DNA of 64,000 nucleotides, taken from assembly GCA_947396885.1 (NCBI GenBank), contig OX377202.1, positions 63,460,643 through 63,524,642 of the forward strand, given 5' to 3'. Below the pieces are notes generated by a model. The model made no database searches. It was not told where the DNA came from and saw only the letters and a program-made list of their open reading frames with translations. Of the stretch, positions 49,826 through 61,834 are shown piece after piece. This stretch comes from Heligmosomoides polygyrus polygyrus. Lineage: Eukaryota > Nematoda > Chromadorea > Rhabditida > Heligmosomidae. The translations under genes and the position numbers were made by a program. Position 1 is the stretch's first letter. Each line of letters opens with the position of its first letter.

Positions 49826-52800
49826 GTCGAAGTGGCACTCCATTTACCTCACGATACGTTCTGTTCTCTTCGAAGACGAATTGTCGAGCTTCAGTTGTCT
49901 GCTTTCTCCTAATGTGGGCCTTAAAATGTGGAGCTCAGAGCTGCTTTGAACGTGTTACAGAACACTCATTTTCCATTACCCTCCAAGTCGCGAGTTATCG
50001 CTGGAAGATGCATAACCAGGGGATTGTTCTAGCACATTTAAACATCGGTTCCTACAACTGCAGCTGTAAAAAGAAAAAAGAATCTAACCAGTTTTGTCAA
50101 GATTTTCTAACGACTTCGTAGTGAAGAACGAGCAGAGCTGTTTGCTTTTACGCTTCGGGGTAAATTCCGTGGAAATGTGCTGTTTTTTATTTTGGAAAAA
50201 ACAGGATTTTCCTAGGAAATGGTTCTAATTGATCCGAAAACCAGAGGATGGATTCGAAATTCCTAATGACGACACGTATTTTCGAACCTGCGACTTGAAC
50301 TCGCTTTACTTCTAGGGCACATCACCTATCTTCTGATCTTCCGTGCGTGATGAGAGAGGATATATGTTGTGTCTTCAAATTTATTTTTCATATCAGTTCT
50401 AAAAGTGACCTTTGGTTGCCTTCTGTGTCATTTGCAACTGTTGGAGCGGAAATTGATAGACGGCTACACATTCGGAGAGCGATCAACTCCTTTCGGGAGG
50501 AACATGCTCTAAACCTACATATGTTCATCGTGTCTACATAACTGTGCCCAGAGCTACGTACTAACAGCAACAAATATGGTTTGGACACTGCAGTAATATT
50601 TTCTCTTCACTTCCAGGAGTAAGGGCGCTTTCTTCTTGGTGCAAGTAATTCCGACCGAGTGGTTTACAGCTCGGCAGGTTTCCTCTATGTCTGTAGGAGA
50701 AACTTGCGAAACGATTACCTACCCTACCTGCTTCGCTCTCTACGTGCTGTTATACCGTCTGTCTTCTAGATCATTAATAGGCAGTTCTGTAATGTCCGCC
50801 GATGCGCGAGGGAAGTTGTGGTGGTAATTGCGATGGAAGATGCGTTCGCTCGTTTTGAAACGAACAGATGTTGATGTTATGTGGACAACGGGGGAATGGA
50901 GTCGACGAGCGCAATTCTTCTATTAGATGTGTTTGATTACCTCCGACCCTCCCCAAGGGTGCTTATCCACTAGATCGACCGCATCTCCTCCTCCCAACAT
51001 CTCATCTGTTCCACCTCGGCACACTGCTGCCCTCCCTTATTTAGTGGTTCTTGTAGCTTTTTTCGTAGCAGTGTAGCTGAACTGTATCCCACGGCCATGC
51101 AAACTGTGTACATAACCATTCTGCCGAAGTTTTGTCCCGCGAATGGAATATAAATCGAAGCGCTGCTCTCTAAGGATCCCGTCCCTACGACGTCTTTGTA
51201 TAACAACTTTACACTGCATTAGTGCAACATGCAGTGCAACGCGTCATTGAAGCTGAAGATTGCCTTCTTACCCTATGGTTCTACATGCTGCAGATGAGGA
51301 GCAGAAGGGCATTAAAAATTTCATGTGTCATTCATAACGTTGTGAACTTATGTCACGTGTTTATCTCTCAGAATGTTTGGATAAATCCAGTGTCTGCATC
51401 GCCGAGCGCCATCCCTCACCGCATGACAGTTTTAGCTTATGAACCAACCATATGTAGCTACTCCGCATGAATGACCTTCTGCATGGCTGTTCCGAAGTGG
51501 AACCAGTTCAGATTTCTTCCTTGAATGCAGTCGCTCTGAATGAAGTGAACGCTGTTTTCTACCCCCTTCGGGGCTACTAGGTGACCTTGTTTATTAAATT
51601 AGCAGCAAATAGTGTGGGAGCAACCTGAGGCTGGATTTGGCGACTCTTTCGAACTACAAGGTACACGCAAAGAGCTTCATGATTGCTTACTCTACTTTGT
51701 AAAATGGTAGTTCAGGGGAATCATGTGGAAGCTTGGAGAGTAGCTAAGACATTGTGCTCACGCAAACACCGGTCTATCCCTGTCTATCTTCCACATCTAG
51801 GCTCTCATACAGAGAATCCGAAATTGGAATAAAAATGGCTACAGACGGTTGTACGGGTGTTCTCCAAAACGCATTAATCTTTCCAAGCTTTTATAACAAA
51901 AATTGCTGTTAGGAGCCTTTCAAATAATTTTTCTGATTTCTTAAGCATCGTCCAGAAATATGAATTCCAGCTACTACGACTTCGTTGTATCTTCAAACCT
52001 TACACCGGCACTCGTTTTCGGCCACCTTTGGAGCCTTGGGCGACACGTTTGCACTAAAAGCGCGCAAGGGTCAACCAGTCCTGTTATGAAGGTGGTATCA
52101 ATTTTGTTCCAGATGGGCGCTTGTTTGCTTCCGCTAAGACTCTGTCCTGCATGGTGCACCAAATCGGTTCGGGAACTGCTGCCCTATGCGCGTCACCTTT
52201 GAAGATCGGTTCCGATTGCCTGCGAATTCATTTCTTCGGAAGTGGACCTCTCAGAACAACAGCCGCAGGAAAAGAGTACACACTCAGCAATCTTCTGTCT
52301 GTAAAGAGGACTGGTTGACGGAAAATCGTTGAGTGTGAACTTTCCAGAGAGCAAACTGCAACAAAGCATGCCATACAACGTGTACATAATACCGCATGGC
52401 TGGTGGCTGTTGTTAAATGCTAACAAACTATCGACCTCAAAAACAGCTATCTAAGAAAACAAATGAAATATAAGGAAAAAATATGAAGCCGTTTCTGCCC
52501 AGGTCTAAGTGTTCACTTTATCGCCTTCATATGCACTACGACTGCAGAGGACACGTATAATCTTTTAGATAATGTCGCTTATGTGACGCCGTGGTGGACA
52601 CCCTTCCTAAATGGATCCATGGTGCAGTGGTGTTTTAAGAGACCTTGTTTTTGTCGCCGACGGGGCCTCTTCTGCAGGCAATTACTTCACAACCAACCTC
52701 GCTCACTTAACTGATTAAAGAAGCGCAGATCGTCGGAGAGTTGTGCGAAGGATTCCGAGAGACGAAAAGAGTTCGTCGTGTTCCTGATCCCAAGTGGACC

Positions 52801-53013
52801 TCTTGAAAGACTTCAAAGGAGTCAGAGCGAGCAACGCTGTAACTTTAGGTGGAAGTGCTTTCTAAGCGAGAGACGTTAGGCCATCGTGGGTTTAGCTTGT
52901 GTTTTTAATGAGAGGAGCGGTCCTTTCGAGCGACTAAGATTAACAGCTGCCGGCCGTCGTAGTCGTATCTAAACGATACCCACTTTTCCATTTTCTTTCT
53001 TTTTTTGGCGTAG
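49826..53013. other. 3.2 kb, no recognised gene or element
   Basis: Short frames on both strands, none of known family. A polypyrimidine tract precedes the next candidate exon. Confidence 0.5.
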
Positions 53014-53207
53014 CCCGGTGAGGAAATCAGTGCAGCATTACAGCCAGTGGACCTGAGAAATATAAACTATGTGCTACCATCTCATCTTACCGACGCGGTA
53101 ATTACAATGCTTATGGTCGACAGCAATCTGCCTACAGTGAACGGGAAGCACTTTTTACTTCTGCATGGAATCCTGGAGGCTTCTACGCTAGACCCATACC
53201 TTGTTTG
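53014..53207 (+). CDS. Unidentified candidate internal exon
   Basis: The pyrimidine-rich acceptor TTTCTTTTTTTTGGCGTAG ends at 53013. The open frame reads PGEEISAALQPVDLRNINYV, LPSHLTDAVITMLMVDSNLP, then TVNGKHFLLLHGILEASTLD. A donor TTTG|GTAATC at 53207/53208 lies just before an in-frame TAA. The reading is strongly protein-like, but I cannot name the family or find the adjacent exons. Confidence 0.35.
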
Positions 53208-53265
53208 GTAATCTTGTATGGTCGAACCAAGAATTTCTTTCGTCTCCTGGTCGATTTCGGGACCA

Positions 53266-53320
53266 CTTCCAGATTAACAAAGTGGAAAACGATCGCTTCC
53301 AGATTAACAAAGTGGAAAAC
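53266..53320. repeat. Tandem duplication, 25-bp unit at 30-bp period
   Basis: CTTCCAGATTAACAAAGTGG then AAAAC, at 53266-53290 and 53296-53320. Confidence 0.9.
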
Positions 53321-53530
53321 CAGTACACACGTTCTTGACCGTCTAGCTTTAAACTGCGACAGGCGTTTTGACGATGAATTAATATGATGTAACTGCAGTT
53401 GATATGCTCACACTTCTACAAGCTCAAAACTGCCACCGGTAGACTTTCTCGCATGCTCAGTAATGGACTACCAGCACGGACGAATATGTAGTATGTAATT
53501 TAGCAGCCTCAGCTGGCTGTTCTAACGAAG

Positions 53531-53626
53531 TTCTATTGCGATCTAAACTCTAGCGCCAGGCGGAAACCGAACCTGCGCCTCCTGCAGACCGGCCGGGAAT
53601 TCTCTGCGCCATTACACCACCGGTGC
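53531..53626 (-). mobile_element. tRNA-derived SINE (SINE-B), copy
   Basis: On the minus strand: GCACCGGTGGTGTAATGGCG (A-box-like), GGTTCGGTTTCCGCC (B-box-like), GGCGCTAGAGTTTAGATCGC. Matches 55042-55145 and the loop of the foldback at 33050-33228. Confidence 0.8.
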
Positions 53627-53929
53627 TCACCTTTCTATTATATACCGAAACCATTTGTTGTTGGTAGCCAGTGTTTATGGATTTTTTGGTGTTTTCAACA
53701 CATCTATTGTCGTCCTCAATTTTCAATAAATTTCAAAAAAAATCCGTAGATATTAGGTTGAATCATAAATTTTGCAGCATTTCTTTTTTTTTACTGGAAC
53801 TCAGAATGAATCCCCTGAAGTATTATATTTGTTTAAAAGCATGTTTCCGGCAATCATTTTGAGTTATGAAGCGTTAACTTCCCTAGCGTGGTTGAAAAGT
53901 TTTATTCTGGAGAACGATGACCAGTCAAA

Positions 53930-54945
53930 TTGAAAAAGTGTGTGATTTCATTTCCAATTAGTTCACGCTCGGCGGCAATCAAGCGGCGTGGGTCAGGCAC
54001 ATTCAGTAGATCACCGGTAACTTCACGCCCAACTGAATAAACTATTGGAGATGGTATCAGAAGTTCTTTTCTGCCCAAAAGAGCAACAAAGACAAACCAC
54101 TTCCTGGAAGACCACCTGCTTTAAACAAAGGGCGCCTGCGCCAAACCATCAAGTCGAATTCTTCGCAAACCACACTAGGACCGACCGCTGATCACACCTC
54201 CCAGTGAACCACCGCTCGTCTGCTGCAGAAGATTGGAAGGTTGCCAAAATCGCCGTCGTCAGTGCCTCATGTTTTGACGGAAACCCAAGTAAGCCGATGT
54301 GCTTTCGGCTGCAGAGAGCTCCGGCACTGGTTCAAGCGAGGGAGGCTGGATCGAATCTTTGCCAGCGGTGAAAAGCGGATTCTTCGCTACAACTGTAAAG
54401 CCGGAAAACAATAGCTGGAACGCGACGAGCTGGGGGGGGGGGGGGGAGGGGGTCTGTCGTTAAAACCGGAGCTTCTCCGAAGTAAGGTCCTGCTGTGCTT
54501 TGGTGGAGTGGTCCAGTGCACCGGGAGCTACTCCACGTATACAAACCATCCTCGATGTTCGCTTTTGCCAACAACTCGACCGAATTCAGCAAAAATTACA
54601 AGAAAAAGAAGTAGATACGAGCCAATGTTTCATCCACTAGGGCAACGGCCGACCACTTACGGCACTTCCGACGCTGTCAAAAATCTAGGAATTGGGCTAC
54701 CCCAAAATAAGCAGCCACCATGCATCCCGGACATTGCGCCGTCTGACCGGCATCTGCTTCGGTCTTCTGTAGCGCTTCGCCGAAGTTGATGAGGTCACGG
54801 CGATGGTGCGCGACTTCTTCAGGTGGAAACCGAGCAAATTCTACAAAAATGTAATCCATTCAGTGCATGAGAAGCGGAAGAAACTCATGGAGAATGACGG
54901 GAATCACTTCGTTCAAGTCAATCGTTTTTCTTTTGTGGTTTAATC
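53930..54945 (+). mobile_element. Second mariner-type transposase, heavily degraded
   Basis: Plus strand fragments in several frames: GRLRQTIKSNSSQTTLGPTA, CFGCRELRHWF, EKRILRYNCKAGKQ, VLLCFWWSG, FANNSTEFS, CIPDIAPSDRHLLRS (the PYSPDLAPSDYHLF catalytic-Asp motif) and FYKNVIHSVHEKRKKLMEND, the usual C-terminus. These are collinear with a SETMAR-like mariner. A G run of 14 at about 54432-54445 and many stops interrupt it. No terminal repeats were defined. Confidence 0.75.
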
Positions 54946-55041
54946 TTATTTTTGCTGGAAGACAAATTTTGTTGCAAAATCTATGACTTAATCTAATAGT
55001 AGCTATTAGCAATAAATGGTTTTGATATATTGCAGAAAAGG

Positions 55042-55145
55042 GAATACCGGTGGTGCAGTGGCGCAGAGCATTCTCGCCCGGTCTGCAGGAGGTTCGATTT
55101 CCGCCTGGGACAAGAGTTTAGATCGCAACAAGACATCGTGATAAG
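55042..55145 (+). mobile_element. tRNA-derived SINE (SINE-B), copy
   Basis: ACCGGTGGTGCAGTGGCGCA, GGTTCGATTTCCGCC, ACAAGAGTTTAGATCGCAAC. Same order as at 53531-53626, opposite strand. Confidence 0.8.
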
Positions 55146-55789
55146 AGCTTACAGTCTCAATACCAGCCACTTGAAGCTTAAAGGGAATGACTTGAAGTTT
55201 CAGTTAGCCCATACATGGGCACATCAATGCAGATCGAGCTTTACGGTAGCTTTTAAGGAAGCGACGTATGCCATGTGCACCACCATTTCACAGAAGATTT
55301 TGGTGGATGTTCAAGGCAGGCAAGGCGGATGTGGAACATTCACAAACGCTAGACTCCGATCCGTGGTAGATTCGTTTTGCGTCTATAGCAGCCAAGCATT
55401 CATCCTTTCGGAAGCGGTGAAATGGATAAATTGAAATTTGTAGGCGGGTTTGGGAAGTAAAAAACAGTGCCTTGATTGGGTTGCTTGGCCACCGCAAGTC
55501 GTATTGCAGCCGGGCCTCAAAAGTTCTGTTACCATTTGAAATTTGAATTGAACAAAAATAATAAATTTAAATTTTTTATTCGTTTGATTTTTGCTAAATT
55601 CTTTGGTGTATCGCATTCTTCGTAAAAGTTAAAATCCGAAAGTCCTCCTTTTTAATGGGTTTACTCACTTGTGGAGCTACAGTTAGATACAGATAGACGC
55701 ATTATTATCCTAAAGTAACTTGAGCTCTGCGGTGCTCGCGAATGATTGTCTTCAGAGCATTACGAGGAAGTAGGAGGGGGCTCTCTTCG
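55146..55789. other. Nothing recognised
   Basis: AT-rich block near 55550-55620, no gene supported. Confidence 0.5.
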
Positions 55790-56100
55790 TCCGATGGTGG
55801 TTGTCCATTAGGAGCCACCTATGAAAACAACGAAATTCGGAAGATCTGGCCGAAATCGAGTACTGTTCACTGACGAGAAATTATCTCCCGTCGATGGTAC
55901 GTGCACGTGCAACAGCTGCAACCTATCAGATGTTTGAAAAGGACAGAAGTAGACTGCAGCAGCTAAAACTATGGTCGGAGCCTAATTCAGCAATGGCTTC
56001 ACCGTGAATTTGGCTAACCTATGATTAAATACCCGTAGATCTGTTTGGGCTCGTTATCAACATGTTTTCGGTCTCTCTTCGAACGTATGATGAAGTCAAA
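55790..56100 (+). mobile_element. Possible Tc1/mariner-type transposase remnant
   Basis: SGRNRVLFTDEKLSPVDG resembles the first catalytic-Asp block (FTDEK.F) of Tc1-type transposases, and MVGA then FSNGFT may be the following MVWAGI.SNGKT block. Everything around is broken by stops. The assignment is tentative. Confidence 0.35.
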
Positions 56101-56939
56101 AACGGCAATTAAGAGCGTCCGTCATAATTAAGCTGTTAATACAAACGTTTGCTCTCTCTACCGCTTTATTTTTGCTCCGAGAAAAGACCAGTAATGCCAG
56201 CATATACTCGTAGCAGGACTTCTGGGACACTTGTAGATGTGCATTCAAATTGGCATTGCACGCGTTGGTTTAAACTATAATTTATGAGATGAGATGTGGA
56301 ACATGTGAGTCACTTTGGATCCAGAAGTCTAGTCTTCAATGTTCGTTTGGTGGTCGCCGCTTTCAGTTTGTCTACAGAGCACTTCCATCTTCCCCAGCAC
56401 CGCCTTAGTACTGCAACCAACGGGAGACGTCCTATCGAGCCTAACACAAGTCCTGCTTCGTTTTACTGCTGCTTCTTGTTCTGCTTGTAAATCCATTCGC
56501 AATGTTTTGTTCGGATTAGCGACTAAGCGGCCAACCGCATCTCTTCTAACTAGCATAGCGAGAATGTTAAGTAGCCAAGCTACCAAGAGTAACCGTGCTA
56601 ACCAACTTTCCTTTATATTTATTTATTTATATAAGGGGCCAGTGTGGTCAGCCGACGCTGAGCGTGCGCCCCACGTCAGGCTTGCCTTTTTGGTACGATA
56701 GGCCTCGCTAGGATGCAACCCAAGCCGCGTTTGGAATGCTTCCACGCTCAGGTTGCCGGCTTCGCTGGCTAGGTAAGCATCCCCAGCGTCATACTCGAAG
56801 TAGCTGTCTATCCGCCTCGTTCAGAGATTTGCGTCGTCTAACCGCGATTTGTTCCTGCCAAGGCGGTGCTGATGGTAGGATCTCTTCACTAAAAATGTCT
56901 GCATAGCGACGTCTTAGCTGAGAGGGAGCCTAGATCGGC
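56101..56939. other. Nothing recognised
   Basis: Opposed frames at 56329-56586 (minus) and 56339-56701 (plus) are unidentified. TATTTATTTATTTATAT at 56619-56635 is a short tetramer run. Confidence 0.5.
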
Positions 56940-57190
56940 CATAAGCTACGAGGAATCCAGGAAATTTTAGCGGAACCTAGGGCACCCGTGAACTAAAATT
57001 CAGGCAGCACTCAACAAATTCAGCGGAATCTACGAAACGTAGGAGGCCGTGTACCAAAGCTCAGACGGGACCCAAGGAATCCAAGCTGGACCTGTTGCAG
57101 ATTGTGGACTAAAATTTAGGAAGGGCCCATGGAGAACTTGCTCCAACTGTGATCAAAAATCCAGGCGAGACCCCGTGAATTCACGTGAAT
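56940..57190. repeat. Degenerate tandem repeat, period about 45-60 bp
   Basis: The core ACTAAAATTCAGG (or near variants) recurs at about 56992, 57052, 57110 and 57153, each followed or preceded by GGAACC/GGGACC and GAATTC-like words. It looks like a decayed minisatellite. Confidence 0.6.
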
Positions 57191-58185
57191 TCTGGAATAC
57201 GAAGCGACCTAAAACAGCTGAGCAACGCGCAAAAATACATGTGGCTTCAACAAGCAGCGATGCAGTTCGTGGCAAACGGGGAAGCTGAACGAGTGAAAAC
57301 GGACAAGAGAAGCCCATGAACTCTCCTCAAAGATTCTCAACGAGACCTATTTCGCCTTGTAGGGCATCGGACGAGGATCACGGAACTGTGTTTCGTTTTG
57401 GCTACGAGCCACTGGATGGTCCAAAATGGACAAAAATTGTATCACTTCAGAGCGCGTTGATAAGGCATGAGTGGCACTTGGGATAGCCCTGTCGTGCTCG
57501 GGGGGGGGGGTTAGGGTTCGATCCCGATCAAGGTTACGGGATTTGCTATGTGGTCTGCTCCCATTTTTGCAACTGGGGAGTACATTTTGGCTGCGGTAGG
57601 TACCGCATTATTGGGTAGTGATGATTAAGGGTGAGAAATTATGACCACCGATTTCGCCTAGACTTCGCCTATAGGAATTATTTAAGCTGCTGTCCACGAA
57701 TATGTCTTTTTCTGAATTATCACTTTGCTTGCACTACTTTCCATCAAAGATTGATGTCGAAGGTCGGAAAATAAGTCTCACCACACTGTAGAAGGAAGCG
57801 ATCCCACTAACGTGGACACCTTTATTCACCCATATCTACCGTAACCTGCCGTAATATACCGACATTTAAAAAAAGGTATCATATCCGTGATCAGCACCCC
57901 AAATAACACCCGTGGGCGATGTTTGCGCGAAATTTCTTCTTTCCTCCTCTCCTCGACCTCTCACGGAGTGGATAAAATATGCTGTGCTTAACAACAGTTA
58001 GCTGAAATGGTGAAAGTGGGCGAAGAATAAAAGCAGTCTGTGAAGAAATCGGAAGAACGATGAGCGTGTCTTGATGATGGGTCAAATCAATACTTGTCGA
58101 TCTTGTCCGCAAATGAGGTGATAGCGAGAAACACTTCTAAAACTAATTGAGAACATTCGAAAGCGGACATATAGGGAGAGCTTCT
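57191..58185. other. Nothing recognised
   Basis: Contains a G run of about 11 at 57500-57510. No gene supported. Confidence 0.5.
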
Positions 58186-58298
58186 GGGGCCGTATGCTCG
58201 TGCTCCCCCGTTGGGGGAGAATCAATCAATATCAGCATATCTCATCACACCCCGATCCCCCATCGGGGGAGACTCGGGGTAGACGAGCATACGGCCCC
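58186..58298. repeat. 113-bp foldback with two internal hairpins
   Basis: Perfect 16-bp ends GGGGCCGTATGCTCGT and its inverse at 58283-58298. Inside lie two small hairpins, CTCCCCC-GTT-GGGGGAG near the left end and TCCCCC-ATC-GGGGGA near the right end. The unit could fold as a cross or three-way shape. It may be a MITE. Confidence 0.88.
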
Positions 58299-59266
58299 TG
58301 ACGGAACCTTCCTCAGCGAGAAAGACGTCGTTTAATGGACGCGCGATATCGCTCCTCACAACAAAACGTTCTTCCACATCTGACATCAGGTTGAAAGCAG
58401 GATTAGGACGCGAAGAAGGTACCCTACCGAAGCCAAAATGTAATCTTCATTTGCAAAATTGCTAACAGCCCATCTAGGAACGCAGGAACCTTATCAGCCC
58501 GCCCTGAAATGATATCATTTTTTTGCCATTTTCGGACCACCCAGTGGCGCGTACCACACACGAACACAGCTCTGTGATCCTCGTCCGATGTCCTACAAGA
58601 CCATATAGGTCTCGTTGAGAATCTTTGGAGGAAGTTCATGGGCTTCCCTTGTGAGAGGAGTTACCCAGCCGTGAAGAGAAAACCAGCGGTGAGGGCACAA
58701 AAGCCTTCGGTTATGCGTCTAGGCTAGGTTGTTACCAGAATTCATTTAACACTCTGCCGCAGCTCCTTCAGCTAACAGTCCGACCTTTTGCAATGGAGAG
58801 GGAATGCGATGTGGTGCAGCGATTGATTGCAGGCCTTCTCAATCCTTCCTTTATACAGAGTAAAACGATTCGTGCGATAGTGGGGTACGGGCCACGTCGC
58901 CCTGTTCAAGATGCGCGTTGGAATCAAAAGTTAACTGTTGTACAAAACAAGTCTATCCTGTAAGGGACAATATTTTGCCATTTCCTATCCTAACCTTACA
59001 CCCCTAGGGAAGGTCTGCGTTTTCCTACCCAAGTGTATTGGCATTTTTGTACTAAGGTCCACTTGATTTGTTAGGAATAGATCTGCACCATTTTCTACAT
59101 GCAGTGAAGCTACTTGAAGGACTGGCAACTCCGAGGAGCATCCCATGCGAGGAGACATCCTGCCGTCGACTGTTGACGCAGGAGCCCTCAGACTCCTGCT
59201 CTCCTGCAAATGCAGGTCTTCAGAATCACATCGGGAGCGGAGGAGACACGGGTGACGCGTGCGGTG
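58299..59266. other. No gene supported
   Basis: A short frame beginning MERECDVVQRLIAG at about 58793 is reminiscent of Tc1-type transposase N-termini but the likeness is weak. Confidence 0.4.
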
Positions 59267-59339
59267 GCGCGGCCAGCGGGACGAGGTCGACATTCTGTGG
59301 AGGGGATCAAAGCAGTGCAATGGGAGACGTTGCCATGGG
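59267..59339. repeat. Dispersed repeat R2, copy 1
   Basis: 73 bp from GCGCGGCCAGCGGGACGAGG to CCATGGG, repeated with two or three changes at 61945-62017. Confidence 0.85.
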
Positions 59340-59368
59340 CGATGCGGCTTATCACGCTAGCCGATAAT

Positions 59369-59757
59369 CAGCTCCTCGTTTGTTTGACCAGTTCCAGGAC
59401 GCGACTGAATCCGACAAGCGCGATATCCTCCGCGCTCCCTCTCTCGCAAGGAGCTATTCCCACCTGGTCCGAGCTTTCCGATCTGAACGCGGGACTGATT
59501 CCAATTGTGGTGCCGCTGTTCCGACCTTCGCTCCCTCACACTCGCTGCTTCTCGGATCTCGCCCCTCATCTACGCTATTTTCGTTTTTTGAGCGTTACTT
59601 TATCAGAACGTTGTACAGCATGTGCTCTTTTCAGATATGGCAGCCCTTATGCGTCCAGATGTGTTTGTTTCGTCGCCGTACTACAGAGCCCTCACGGGAT
59701 TGAAGGTACGCGGCGCTTGAGAATATTTTTGATCTTTCAGCTCGTCGATAGGACAGG
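59369..59757 (+). CDS. Unidentified coding-like region, two or three possible exons
   Basis: After CCGATAATCAG the frame reads PRLFDQFQDATESDKRDILR, APSLARSYSHLVRAFRSERG and further. A separate stretch 59635-59705 has a good acceptor (TGCTCTTTTCAG) and donor (TGAAG|GTACGC) and reads MAALMRPDVFVSSPYYRALT. A 17-bp segment 59741-59757 is framed by TGATCTTTCAG and GTAAGG, but the intron before it would be only 35 bp. The pieces are suggestive but unproven, and the family is unknown. Another frame (59210-59761) is open across the whole stretch and may be the reason the region looks coding. Confidence 0.25.
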
Positions 59758-60616
59758 GTAAGGTCGGTCGTTTGGTGCTGAGAACAATGTTTCACCTGGC
59801 CCTAGGTGAGGTTTCCAGACTGAGCTTACTGGATGCAATCTAAGCCGTGATCTGTCTGTGGATATGAAACGAACTGGCTGTAGTCGAAAATAATGGGCTA
59901 TTGCTCCTCACCGCTCCTACGTATACCAGAGTTTTTTTTCAACCAGAATGTCCTCGTCACGTATTGTATAACGGAGCGCAGCAACATGCAACAATTCCCA
60001 GTGAGAAAGGTGAAGGACCGTGTTAGTCAAATCCTGTATAGGATGCGTCACACGTTCTATATTTGTGTGGAATCATGGAGACAATTTGAGTGCGTGTCTG
60101 TTCTATGCAATGACCAACAGTGGCCTGCCAACGAGCCATGCTTCACCCTACCCAGACAAGGCTGGGACCAATTCATCTTCATTGTAGCCACCGTGGACAG
60201 TGGGACTGGAGTGTTAGTTATCCGAGTCCTCTGTACATGTATCGATTCCATGATTGCAAAAGTTCCAAAAAATCTGCTTATTAAGTGACAGCGCCGATCA
60301 CAACCAAATACGAATGAAGTCGGATCGGTCACCGTGGAAGGAGCACCGCGCTGACATAGAAAAATAGCGCCAGTAAAGGGAGTAGGGTTCCAGCAAGATG
60401 AGTGCAGGTTGAGGACACTAGCGCACCGCTTGCCTATGCCATTCGGCTTTTCATTCTGCTGTACTTATCAGTCGATTCTGTTAGCCACCAGGTAACCGTG
60501 TGATCCTGGATTTTTCAATGGCAATGAGGAGCGCCCATCTTGTTGCTTCGGAGACATTTTCGCCCCAGTCATATCCCATGCTGCAGCTGTCGACATTCTA
60601 GCAGAAAGACTGTTTT
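59758..60616. other. Nothing recognised
   Basis: A 131-codon open frame at 59893-60288 is unidentified. Confidence 0.4.
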
Positions 60617-61171
60617 TTGCTCCCTGGGCCTAAAGTCTTAGAGCAACGTTATCACCCACTCGAATCTCCAAGGGTCAGAGACGCCCATGAAACATTGCCT
60701 ACTCGAACTGCGTACAGTGACAACATTTCCGTCTTACCAAATCATCCTCGCGGGACACCCTCAGGGTTTAGCTTCAACAAACCGCTAGTGTTTACGTCGT
60801 CCGCGACAGAAGGCGTCGGGCTCGCGTTGTGTTCTGGGCGAGAGATCCTTGATCTGCTCTTTCGGCGAGACGTGCGTGAATTCGGGCGTGCGAGAAGCAG
60901 AGCGAGGAACACGATTTGTTCTAACGAAGCGACCACCAGTCCCATTACGGTGCTGTGGCTTCCCTTGCCCCATTGCCGCTCACCACAAACGCTGTTCGGT
61001 CGGCGCTCTGCCCGTATGAACCCTTTAACATTGGCTGATCGCCTTCTATGTTGTTTCCTAGGATGTACATACCGCGAACAGCAAACTTTTTTTTCGACTT
61101 TGGAGTGCAATTCCTATTATTTTTTCTTTCGGTGCACTTCCGATTTTCGACACATGAATATGCGAAGTTGA
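60617..61171 (+). other. 184-codon open frame, unidentified
   Basis: Long for random DNA, but the minus strand over the same stretch (60742-61110) is open too and has a similar coding look (SRTSRRKSRSRISRPEHNAS). No domain, start context or splice signals favour either strand. Possibly part of an unknown repeat. Confidence 0.2.
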
Positions 61172-61649
61172 GCTGTTGTTCAAGACGCGTCTGAAACTTT
61201 TAGTCGCTATTCAAATGTTAAGATAGCCTCTCCTCAAAAGGCTATTAAAATGCTCTCTCCAGTGTATTGTGTCCTGCACGTGTTCGTTCATGGTGTACTA
61301 TCTTTTTTATTTTTAAACTACTTCCCTTCCGAACTCTTCGTATAGTATCGGCAGTTGTTTTCAACTCAATGTGTACCATCAAGAGTGACCCTGTAATTTT
61401 AAAAAAATCGGAAGAAAATATAATAATAACAACAAAATCGGTCGTTTACAATGCTGTTCAGAGCTGCGATTCCCAAACCTGGACCATATAGCTCTATGAA
61501 AAGCCTAGGAAGATTAGAAGGCGTGAATCAGTCGCAAAAAAAAAACTAAAACAGCCTCTATTGTTGCAGAGCGGCTCGGGTGGGGGGGGGGTCACCATGT
61601 ATGAAGTGGTTAACTCGGTAAAAAGGCACACTCACGTCCAATTACATCA
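61172..61649. other. Nothing recognised
   Basis: Contains a G run at about 61580-61588. Confidence 0.5.
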
Positions 61650-61834
61650 GGGGCCGGATTCATCAACGAGTAACTTTAACGGAGAATTGTAAGTTTATCA
61701 GGCGATATGGTGAGCGATAAGCCGCGTTTTTGCTTACTCAAAGCTCAGATAACGCGGCTTATCGCTCACCATATCGCTTGATAAGCTTACAATTTTCCGT
61801 TAAAGTTAAGTAAGTCGTTGATGAATCCTGTCCC
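61650..61834. mobile_element. Foldback MITE (GGATTCATCAACGA family), long copy
   Basis: Ends GGGGCCGGATTCATCAACGA and, inverted, GGGACAGGATTCATCAACGA. The arms stay complementary almost to the centre (TAACTTTAACGG, AATTGTAAG, GCGATATGGTGAGCGATAAG). It would form an 80-bp-arm hairpin. A related, shorter copy lies at 21036-21194. Confidence 0.88.

Noticed and set aside
57495..57525. GGGTTAGGGTT as telomeric repeat
   Set aside because: A single TTAGGG after a G run is not an array.
59210..59761. 183-codon frame as a single-exon gene
   Set aside because: It crosses the dispersed repeat R2, and a different frame shows better protein character.
60617..61171. 184-codon frame as a host gene
   Set aside because: The opposite strand is equally open; no domain, splice or start evidence. 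Kept only as an unidentified frame.
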